Part shown: piece after piece, positions 24,501 to 34,136 of the stretch
Layout of the letters: each line of letters starts with the position of its first letter
Position numbering within the stretch: the first letter of the stretch is position 1
Source of the DNA: Turbatrix aceti
Taxonomy: Eukaryota > Nematoda > Chromadorea > Rhabditida > Panagrolaimidae
Length of the DNA: 64,000 nt
Reading direction: 5' to 3'
NCBI GenBank assembly: GCA_963969345.1
Contig: OZ017768.1
Coordinates: 9,200,718 to 9,264,717, forward strand
The notes under the pieces: generated by a model
Seen by the model: only the letters and a program-made list of their open reading frames with translations
Told to the model about the DNA's origin: nothing
Database searches by the model: none
Position numbers and translations under genes: made by a program

Positions 24501-27500
24501 TGCCCTGCGCGAAAACAATCATCAAACTTTATAGCTGCCGGACCGCACCTCCGGTTTCCTAAACCCCATGAATCACGACAACGAGCAAGTTTGACACGTC
24601 CGCCGTTGCTTGCTTTTTCCTGGATAATCGTTCATCCGTTCGTGAATTGGATTCGTGGACTAATAAGCTCCAAACGACAAGTTTTGAAAGAATAAGCCTC
24701 ATTTCAACAAAAAACTATCAAATAAATTTTTTTGAAAGACATTTATTTTTCAAAAAAATCTATCATATCTGGTTGGTGGTCAGTTGGATTTCGGAAATCA
24801 GTCAGTCAGTCCAAACTGCTTCAGGCTAAACCAAACGACTTTAGCGATGACCAATAGACTTGAATTATTGTTTTTGGGCCTTATCTGCCTTCTCAAGACC
24901 GTCCAAGCTTTTCCTGGTAAGCAAAAAAATTTTTCCATCCCATAAAAATTCTTTAAACTTAAAAATAATTTTACTAAACAAAAAAAATTTTAAATTAAAA
25001 AAATTTTTTTACAAATTTTTTTAGTACCGTACCCCTCATCGCCCCCACACCTCCTCGACAGCGCCTCCGGCTACCACACCCGAACAGTCACTCGGTCCTA
25101 CAGGTACGGCGGGTTTGCCGAAGTCGTTGAAAACGAAACTTGGTCGCACAACCCTACACCCCCGCCTCCGGCCCAGGAACAATTCGACCCAAGGACCGAC
25201 AGTTTGTTTGAAGACTTCTTCAACGGCAACCCCCCGGCCTATGACACTCAGCTGGATCAGCCGCTGACGCCGTACAATGGATATCCCCGGGTAAATAACA
25301 ACTTTGTCCCCGATCCTTCTGCTGGACAGTTTAGCAACGCACCTACGCCCATGTACTACCCCTATGTTATCAACCAGCAGGATCCCCGAGTACAGGAAGT
25401 GGACGTTGTTGGGTGGTTTGAATAAATAAATAAATATTAGAAGTTTTGCAAAATGTGAATTGACAAAAATTCAATGCAAAAAAAATATTTAGTCAAAATA
25501 AAATTTTTATGAGAGAAACCAAAAAAACCCAAAAAAATGTTTTTGATGAAAAAATTATTGAAAAAAAATCAAAAAACAAAACACTATTTTTTTAGTATTA
25601 AAAAAACGTAAAAAATTAGTAAATACAAATTAATTTGTAAAAAAAAATTTAATTTTTTTTTTATTAAAACAGAAAAAAAATTTTAAAATTATGTTTTTTT
25701 CTGTTTTTTTCTTCCAAACAATCAAAAAAATGTTTTGGAGACAAAATAATTTTTTTTCATAAAACATTCTGTACAAAAAACGCACAAAATTTATTAAAAA
25801 AACTAAAAAAAAATTTTTTCCCCAAAACTAAAAAGTCAAAAACATTTTTTCCATTCCGGCCATATTTTGTGCTCCAAAATCCCCGCAACTCACCGTCAAC
25901 AGCCATGCCAAGCGTAATCAGCATGTAGGGTCCGTTGAGGAGGATACGATAGATGGCGACGGGGATGTGCCTGACGTCGAGCCACAGCTGATACCAGATC
26001 GGTCCGGGCCGCGACTTGAGAGCCGGCATGGATTCTGCGACCGCGTTTGAAGCCGCTTTGCTGTCGATTTGGACGAGTGATCCATTGATGGCGGCGGTTT
26101 TGTAGGATGACGGCACTCCACAGCACTCGGGAGTCCGCTTTTTCTGGCCGGAGATGGTTTCTTCGCGGAGACGGGTTCGGTGCCATTTGAGGGATTCTGG
26201 CAAGACTTTGGGGAGTGATATGATCGGGAACACGGCCAGCAGGGCAAGAATGCACACCACCTGAAAAAATTTGTAAAAAAAAAAAAAATGTCGAAAAATT
26301 TTCTAAATTTAAAAAAATTAAAAAAAATAGTTTTTTAGAATTTTTTCTAAATCAAGTTATTAAAAATAATGTAAAAATTTTTTAGTTGAAATAAATTCAA
26401 TAAATAAATTTAAAAAAATTTTAATTTGAAAAAATTTAATTAAAAAAATGAAAAAAAAAGAAATTTTTTTTTTACTTTGAAAAAATTTTTTTTTTATTTT
26501 CAAAAATAAAAAAAATAAATAAAAACTCACCTGGAATCCAATCCACCAAGCCCCGACCCATTTGGGATCGCTTTCGTCGAGCATGAGAATGGACGCAAAC
26601 TTCTGACCAGTCTGGAGAAAGTCCGTGTGGTAGCGCAGAAAAGTGCTCGACATGAGGAACCCAAAAGCGGGACCAAAGATGGCGAACGCGTAGAAGACGC
26701 CCAGGTAGAAGGAGGACAGCTGAGGGCCGACGTTTTCGTCGATGTAGCTGACGCCGATGGTGAAGAGCGGAGTCGCACCGACGCCGTGCAGGAAGTGGGC
26801 CAGACAGAAGAGGAAGACGTACCGGAACGTGCCCGGCTTGCTCTCGTTGGACGAGCACTGCGTGAGTGCCGCCTGGGCGATTGATATCGAATCCGTCAGG
26901 TTTGTTGATGCCGCTGAAAAAAGATGTTGATTGAGGTTGCAGAGAAATTTATCATTTTGTCGGATGCTAAGAAAAAAGATTTTGTGGGTCAAAAACATAA
27001 TTTTTTAACTTTTGAAAAACAAACTTTGCTCGTATTCTTAAAACAAAAAATACTTTTTTTTCGGTTTTTGTTTACCCAAAAAATAATAATTTGAAAAATT
27101 ATTTTTTTTATTTTTTTATTTTTGTTTATTTTCGAACAAAAATAAAATTGAAGCTTCTATTTTTGTTCGAAAATAAACTTAATTTTATACGAAAAATTTC
27201 TTACGAGCGTTTTTCAATAAATTTTAATTCCCTAATGAACAAATATGTATGATAAAAAATTCTACTCACCATAGCACTGGCTAAGCTTGTCATCGTCGTT
27301 GTTGTACGACGTCGTGTAGGAGTCAGCGATCAGATGGGGCATTGAGAAGATAAAACTGCCGACCGCCATAAGAGCGAGACCAATACCCAATACGAGACTT
27401 TTTGAATGACGCCCGCCGAAGTACGACACCGGGATACAAAACAACACGTAGCCAAAGTCGTAAAACTGAAAAAAAAGTGTTGCAAATAACATTTTTGAAA

Positions 27501-30500
27501 TTTTAAACACATTTAATTTTTTTTAATAAAATTTTACAACTTTTTTTTAATAAATTTCAATTTTTTACCATTTTAAAAACAAAATATAAAAATTCAAAAT
27601 TTTTTTTTATAAAAAAAATTAAAGTTATTCTATTGAAAAAAAAACATTTGAAAAATTGTGTTACTAAAAAATTTTTGAAGGTTAATGAAAAATAAAAAAA
27701 AATTTTTTTATTGAATTTTTTTAATTACAAAAAAATACTCACCTGCATGACCCTCCCCAGCGTACTGGTGCTGAGCTCAAACCGGCGCTCAATGGTCGAG
27801 ACGGAAGACGGGACGAGTCCGTTGATGAGCATGCCCTGGATCATGCAGAACCAGCACATCAAAAAGAGCATCCACTGTTTCGTCGAAAAGCGCTGCAGCC
27901 ACTTTGGTCGCCACTTGCCGATGCCGACTTTGCTCTCGATGATCAGGTTGTCGAGTTCCTTTTCGATCAACTCAATCTGCTGCCTCTTCTGTCGATCGAC
28001 GACCGTCGACCACGGCCGCTGGGAGCCGGCATCCGTCTTTTTCGCCGGAAAGGGGGGTCCGGAGGCGAAGCCGTTGCTCCGGGTGCCCCGAACGTGGCCT
28101 CGACGGCCCTCCCGCGGTGGAGGGGGCTCTTGTCGGTTGGAGCCCGTCATAGAGGGCGGAAGGGGGTGAGCGGCGGACGAAAAAGAGGGTGGACTGTCCG
28201 ATGGAGAGGTCGGCGCGTGGTGGGGGCTCCAGTAGGGTCTGAAAAAAATATTTTGGGTTAAAATTGATTTTTTCTGATGTTTACATCTTTAAAAACGCAT
28301 TTTATATTTTTAAAATCCTTAAAAACACATTTTCTAACATTCAAATCATCAAAAATCCATTAATTAGAGTTTTTTAATAACAAAAGTTTACACAAAAAAT
28401 TTTCTAGTTTAAAAAAGTCACGCACGCTTTTTTAATCCCCCCTAAAAACTGGCCTTTTTGGTTCCAATTTTTTTCAATAACAGGAAATCATAGTTTTTTG
28501 AGCTGTCAAAAATGTGTCAAAGTACGACAAGAAGGAACACAACGATATTATTTCCCGTTAACAAGTTTTACACTTTTTTTGGACGCCCGACTGACTCTGA
28601 CTAGAGCTTATTGAACTTTTTCGCCGTCCAAAAAAGAAAAAAAATGAAGAAAAAATTAGCTTTCACGCGTACGCGTATGCGTTGGGTGCCCTGCTCACAG
28701 AAAAATCTGAAAGGGCAATATATTGCTTAGGATTTCTGGGAAATATATTGCCCCATTGTAAGGCAATTTGCCTTTACATAAGAAATATAATGCCTTTACT
28801 GAGGCAATATATTGCCTCGGCGAAAATCACAAATCGCGCTAGATTTCTTTCTTTGTGGTGCGAGGGGTAGAGGCAAGGACTGTCGAGCATGTAGTCTTCG
28901 GATCGAGCCCGATGGGTGTTAAATATTTTTTTCTGATTTAAATTTGATCAGATTTACGTTTAAAGTAATAATTACAGAAAAATAACAAACCCCTGCGGGT
29001 ATATGGCGCACCCGATGTTTAAGCATAGGACGCGCAGGCTGTCTGGACTATCCTGCTCACTGTTGTCTCTAACTGGTTTTTCTCCGTTCAGAGCGCGTCG
29101 CACTCATAAAGAGGGGGTCTCCCGCGGCCCGAGCGCACTGGTCGAATTAGTTGCAAAAAAAGGAATTTTGGGCCAAATTTGGATATTCTTACTTTTTCAA
29201 GTTAGAATTGTAATTAGGACAATATTTGAAGCATTTTGATATGTTTTTCAGAATTTTGGGACAATTTTTGATCGGAATCGAGTAGGGTTCGGAAGAAAAA
29301 ATCCACACATCTTCAAATTATAGATAGAAAGCTGAAAATTTCAGGGTAGACTAAAAACAAAATTTTCTTTTGAATGGCATACTCAGTTTTTTGATATCGA
29401 ATCGATAAATGTCCTAAAAAACTGTTTTTTTCGGAAATTTGAAAAATTCGGAACTTTCTAGGACTTTGATCAAAAAGCGAATACTGCCGATCGAAAGAGC
29501 GGTATCTTTTTTATCTACTCTGAAATTTTCAGTCACTTACCATATCCCTGGGGCATACGGTAGCGATTCTCCCGAACCATACTTGTTCAAACGCCTGAGG
29601 CTATGAGGTAATGCGCTGCAGAACAAAGTGAGATAAAACATCTTGTAAGAAATTTTTCGGCCGACAAAACCGTGTAACTCCTGAATTTGTATCTATTTTT
29701 TTGGCTTCGCAATTTTAATTCGCGCAACATACACTCATCTTTGGTACCAATTTTCCGAAAATTTAAATCGAAAAAGGGGGGTCTGGGGGAAAATTCGCCA
29801 TTGACACAGTTTTGGAGCGTTGTAGCATGAATCTTAACCCCAGACGTAAAAAGCCCTGCAGAATTCAAAAATTTTATTATTTTGTTTTTAAAAGTTCGAA
29901 AAAGTTCCAAAAAATGCTTTTTTTTCGAAAATTTGAACTTTTAGGAATTTTTCGGTCCAAATTAAAAGAAACGGATGTCATCATCGAATTTAGAATTCAT
30001 TTTTACTCCTATACTGAAATTTTCAGCTATATTGCTTTCAAACTGAACGAATGGCGATTTTTCCCCCAGACCCCCCTTTTTCGATTTAAATTTTCGGAAA
30101 ATTGGTACCAAAGATGAGTGTATGTTGCGCGAATTAAAATTGCGAAGCCAAAAAAATAGATACAAATTCAGGAGTTACACGGTTTTGTCGGCCGAAAAAT
30201 TTCTTACAAGATGTTTTATCTCACTTTGTTCTGCAGCGCATTACCTCATAGCCTCAGGCGTTTGAACAAGTATGGTTCGGGAGAATCGCTACCGTATGCC
30301 CCAGGGATATGGTAAGTGACTGAAAATTTCAGAGTAGATAAAAAAGATACCGCTCTTTCGATCGGCAGTATTCGCTTTTTGATCAAAGTCCTAGAAAGTT
30401 CCGAATTTTTCAAATTTCCGAAAAAAACAGTTTTTTAGGACATTTATCGATTCGATATCAAAAAACTGAGTATGCCATTCAAAAGAAAATTTTGTTTTTA

Positions 30501-33500
30501 GTCTACCCTGAAATTTTCAGCTTTCTATCTATAATTTGAAGATGTGTGGATTTTTTCTTCCGAACCCTACTCGATTCCGATCAAAAATTGTCCCAAAATT
30601 CTGAAAAACATATCAAAATGCTTCAAATATTGTCCTAATTACAATTCTAACTTGAAAAAGTAAGAATATCCAAATTTGGCCCAAAATTCCTTTTTTTGCA
30701 ACTAATTCGACCAGCGCGCTCGGGCCGCGGGAGACCCCCTCTTTATGAGTGCGACGCGCTCTGAACGGAGAAAAACCAGTTAGAGACAACAGTGAGCAGG
30801 ATAGTCCAGACAGCCTGCGCGCCTTACACTCGCCCCTGTTTGTGCCACATGACATACCGGTCTGACCCTTCACCAAAAAATGTTGCCACGGATAAAATTC
30901 GCTGTGGGAGTTACCGATTTGCAAAACTGTGTACTCCCGCAACTCTCGACGCGAATTTTGCTACTCTTGGGCGCGCTTGGGCGAGCGCAGACTTGCAACT
31001 TCTTTCTTGTTTTTTCTTCGTTTTTATGACTTTTGCTTCTATTTGTTGTTGTTTTGCTTGTCTTTTGACGTATATTTTGTACTATGACTACTCATAGACT
31101 ACCGTGGAACGACAAGATGACCTAACAGTGACTAGCAGCAACCTTGGTGAGTTTGGGAGGGGTGGAAAGATTTTTTGCGCTATCAAATGACATATTTAAA
31201 AAAAATCGTTATATCGTGGCTTGGCAATGCTACTCTTCTGATCTTCCTTGTTGATAAGTTATTCAGGTTGGCGTTTGAGTTATGGGAATACTAGGCTGAT
31301 GATAGGTTACCGATTTTTTCGATCGTTGGCGCTTCAGAACCGCAGTTTTTGCCAAGTCATGATAACTCGATGATTATAAAAACAAGTCATTTGTTAGTTT
31401 TTAATTGATTTTTCTATTACAGCGATACCTAATTCTTAACAGGTGAACACCAGGCATGAAAACGGGCCTAATTTTTAGGCCGGGCCGGCCCGAAATTATC
31501 CGTTCTATTTTTTTTTTGAATTTTTATCCAAAAAATAGCAATTAATTGTTATACATATAAATTGCATAAATTACTGGATTTTACTGGAAATATCATGTTT
31601 TCTATCCGTAGATTTATGAATGTACAAATTCCAACAAACTTGCCTATTTGCGTTTTAGATTACGTCAATGGGTTGCACACTACCGTCGTCGAACCCATCA
31701 TATATCCCTTATCATCCGGGTCAACGGACGTAACCGACGTCAGATTGCGTGGCGGTCTTTTTTTGTAAGTCTGCAGACTTCATGAAGTCTTTTGATGCCA
31801 ACTTTGATGGAGAGTTGTTTTTTAGGCTACTTCAATTTCCAACCTATGCGCCGCGCCACTACGGTGCTGTTTTGGCCAACGAGGAGAAAAACTCGACAAT
31901 TGTGACCAGATCTTTCAAGCCCACGGACAAGACGACAGGATCAGCTATGACCAACTTACTACATTGTTGGCATACTTCGTTTTCTCTCATTTGATTGTCA
32001 TTTGTATTATTTGCTGTAATAATAATAAATACCGTACCTAAAACCGTGTCGAAGGGGGTGGATTGGGCCTAAAAAAGCAGCAACGAGAAAGGTTTCGTCA
32101 CACTTTGCCAAGGATTTTCGCCTAGATGCGCTGCAATATGAGCCTTCGGTATTGCCCGTCGTGAGGCAATATATCGCCTCGGCTCAGGCAATGTACTGCG
32201 CGGCAATATGTTTTTCTAACACTCATGTAGATAAAATATTGCCTGCCAGCAGACAATACATTGTCTCTTGGCGAGCAATATGGGTAAAAATTTTTCTGTG
32301 AGTGTGGCACATCAGTCCGCTCTACTGTCAGTCAGCTGTCAATTTTCAATTTTGAGCGGACGGCATCGGTCTCATGGACGAACGAGGACAGAGTCGTGGA
32401 CGACACGGACAAGGACACGGACACGAGCAGCGCTTTATACATAATTTCAAACTATCGTAAAAATGAGGAAATACAGTCCTTTTTTTGGCACTTGAAAACA
32501 TCTTTTGCAAAAAATAACAAATTTTTACGTTTTTTTTACAAAAAAAAGAAAAATTTAGATTTTTAAAAAAAAATCGCGAAAAAGCAAACAGACAAAACAC
32601 AGCAGCAAAAAATAACCTGAGTGAATGCGAAATCACCTTTCCCGTCTAAAGTTACCACAAATTTTGCACCAGAGTGCAAAATTGCAAAGTAAGATGCCCA
32701 GCTGGAATTTCAACCTCATAAAAAGCGCCATATCATGCTTTTTAGCAGCAGCTGGCGGCTGTTCTAAGTCAGAGTGAATAAAAAATACGGTCAGTGTTCG
32801 TTCGAGGTCGGCAACATGATCCCCTCTCAGTCAGTCGGCTAACCTCTGACATCGTCGGTTGGCTAGCTATGCTTTTCTCTCGGAAGGCCCAAAGAAAATC
32901 GACAGTCGGCAATCGACAATCGAAAATCGACAATCGAAACTCGGCAGCCAGGCAGGAAAAGGCCGCATCATTTCCCATTCAAGATAACCCTCGACAGCTG
33001 CCCTTTTCCCTGTCCGTATCCGTGTCCGTGTCCGTGTCCCTGCTGGGTGTCACTAATCAGTTGCCTAACTGCCTCAACAAAGGTGAGATGATCCCCCCGG
33101 AGCAGACAGGAGGCTGAAACAACTGCAAATTGCGCCTACGCAATGTCTCCCATAAATCAGTCGATGCGCGACCACTACACAGACGCCACTCAACCAGGTG
33201 AAAAAGAAAGGGCCTTTTCCTCCGGACCAACAAACTTGATAGCCCCGTTCTATGTATTTACCTGTCCTACCTGGCCAGGTGAAAAACAAAAAAAATAGAC
33301 AAAAACAAGTGGACGGTGAAAAAGATCGCGTGCGTGACGTGAATTCGAATCAAATTTGTTATCCATCCCGGCAATCTGTCAAGAAAAAAAAGAGTAGCAA
33401 AAAAATCAAGAAACAGCCATTATTTGTTACGTTGGGTGGCTACGATCATTTTTCAAACGAAAATGCAACGTCCACTAAAAATTCGTAAAAAAATGTTGCG

Positions 33501-34136
33501 TGAACAAAAATTTTGCAGGCATCCGGAAGTTTCGTATATGTATTTAATTTCGACGACGCCGGTGAAATCTCCTTCCGCCGAGAAAAAAAAACAGGAAAAA
33601 AAACAACAACGAAGCGTGGGAAGTTTTTTTCCATAAATTTTTGATCATAGTAAAATATAAAATTCAGTGTTCTGAGATTCAACAAAAAGTGAACATCAGA
33701 AGAAAAAACACATTGAACACTCAAAAACCTCAAAAAGTAAATCTAAAAAACAAAAAAAAAAGATCGTAAACCCAACGTAAAACTAAGAAAAACCCTTCCC
33801 CTACCGTAACCCTATCGTAAACACTCATTTAAAAATAAAAATAATCGTAATCATCTCCCCAACGAACCTGTCACTTGGGTGATCAAAACTCGTGCCGGGA
33901 GGCATATCAGACCATCCTTGAGGCACCTTGGCGAGGTCACCGGGTGCAGAGCGTGTCTCAGCGGTCGTATCACTGCCATCGTCGCCGATCGGTGTCCCGG
34001 TGGTAGCCGCGTCGTGGAAGTAGTCACCAAATTCGCCTCCGGTGCCAAATCCACTCAGGAGAGGAGTTGCAGCGCCCGTCGCCTGGCGCGACGAAGCGAG
34101 GTTTGTGCCCGACTTCGTGCCATCATCGTGGTTCAT
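18584..34136 (-). CDS. Solute carrier organic anion transporter (SLCO/OATP family)
   Basis: Seven exons: 34136-33868, 28238-27743, 27465-27270, 26913-26531, 26260-25894, 20446-19566 and 18775-18584. All phases match, giving 927 aa. The family signature is clear in exon 4 (DPKWVGAWWIGFQ, about residue 434). Exon 6 holds the large extracellular Kazal-like loop, rich in Cys (from CNENCACSPTEYHPVCAE to CSCAP, residues about 689-740). Twelve hydrophobic segments fit the family, and the last exon gives the final helix and a short acidic tail. OATPs are plasma-membrane, sodium-independent carriers of amphipathic organic anions (bile-salt, steroid and eicosanoid-like substrates). About 200 residues precede the first helix (QWMLFLMCWFCMIQG), longer than usual; this part is Gly/Ser/Pro-rich and probably cytosolic. 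An in-frame TAG lies upstream of the ATG. Intron 1 (5.6 kb) hosts a mobile element; intron 5 (5.4 kb) hosts an antisense secreted-protein gene. Confidence 0.92.
24847..25425 (+). CDS. Small secreted Pro/Tyr-rich protein, nested antisense in OATP intron 5
   Basis: Two exons, 24847-24916 and 25025-25425, with a 108-nt GT-AG intron (G|gtaagc, tttttttag|T) and matching phase; 156 aa. It begins MTNRLELLFLGLICLLKTVQ followed by AFP, a clear signal peptide with likely cleavage after QA. The mature protein has no Cys. It is rich in Pro, Asn, Asp and Tyr (for example NPTPPPPAQEQFDP and TPYNGYPRVNNNFVPDPSA) and ends VDVVGWFE. AATAAA overlaps the stop codon (25421-25426), giving an immediate polyadenylation signal. 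Composition suggests an extracellular matrix, cuticle or mucus component, but that is inference; I recognise no domain. It lies in the fifth intron of the transporter on the opposite strand, in otherwise AT-rich intron sequence. Confidence 0.72.
28856..28925 (+). ncRNA. tRNA-like pol III unit (possible SINE head)
   Basis: TGGTGCGAGGGG at 28856-28867 fits an A box, and GGATCGAGCCC at 28900-28910 fits a B box 33 nt beyond it. Between them aggact and agtctt can pair as an anticodon-like stem. Around the B box TCGG and CCGA form a T-arm with a 7-nt loop. A T run follows at 28924-28932. The D-arm and acceptor stem are poor, so this is not a functional tRNA. It lies between the left end of the mobile element and its palindrome. 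Confidence 0.35.
29031..29802 (+). repeat. Left arm of 772-bp palindrome
   Basis: Pairs base by base with 30050-30821 in constant register (positions sum to 59852 at every point I checked: 29031, 29592, 29703, 29802). I found only an isolated substitution (near 29795) and no indels. The loop is 247 bp. The near identity implies recent origin or homogenisation. Confidence 0.9.
30050..30821 (-). repeat. Right arm of 772-bp palindrome
   Basis: Reverse complement of 29031-29802. Open frames of 78 codons on opposite strands in the two arms are identical because of the symmetry; I do not regard them as genes. Transcription through both arms would give a long double-stranded RNA. Confidence 0.9.
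31098..31994 (+). CDS. Unrecognised gene within the mobile element, 5' end not found
   Basis: Three exons with consistent phases: 31098-31146 (acceptor catag, donor G|gtgagt), 31659-31764 (acceptor gttttag, donor TT|gtaagt) and 31826-31994 (acceptor ttttttag). The spliced length is 324 nt, exactly 108 codons including the stop. Exon 1 reads TTVERQDDLTVTSSNL, exon 2 DYVNGLHTTVVEPIIYPLSS and onward, exon 3 LLQFPTYAPRHYGAVLANEE and onward. Composition is coding-like and unlike the AT-rich surroundings. I see no catalytic triad, zinc finger or other known domain in these 107 residues. It may be the C-terminal part of a transposon accessory protein or a captured host gene. Earlier exons would lie toward the palindrome. 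Confidence 0.45.
32311..33867. other. Remainder of OATP intron 1
   Basis: Contains short hexamer-type repeats of GGACAC near 32395-32425 and the reverse-strand equivalent CCGTGT near 33017-33040, and an AATCGACA repeat near 32898-32935. I see no supported gene. Confidence 0.45.

Larger units (their letters stand above)
28686..32310. mobile_element. 3.6-kb DNA-transposon-like element with terminal inverted repeats and a giant internal palindrome
   Basis: Both ends carry the same inverted terminal sequence, GTGCC(3 nt)CTCACAGAAAAAT, at 28686-28706 and, reversed, near 32290-32310. Inside each end lie palindromic GCAATATATTGC-type words (left 28713-28818, right 32130-32285). The middle holds a near-perfect palindrome with 772-bp arms. 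The right part carries exons of an unrecognised gene. I see no DDE or other transposase domain and no clear target-site duplication, so class and exact ends are uncertain. It lies in the first intron of the OATP gene. Confidence 0.65.

Noticed and set aside
29003..29239. 78-aa frame also found inverted at 30613-30942
   Set aside because: The duplication is explained by the DNA palindrome; the frame has no other sign of coding.
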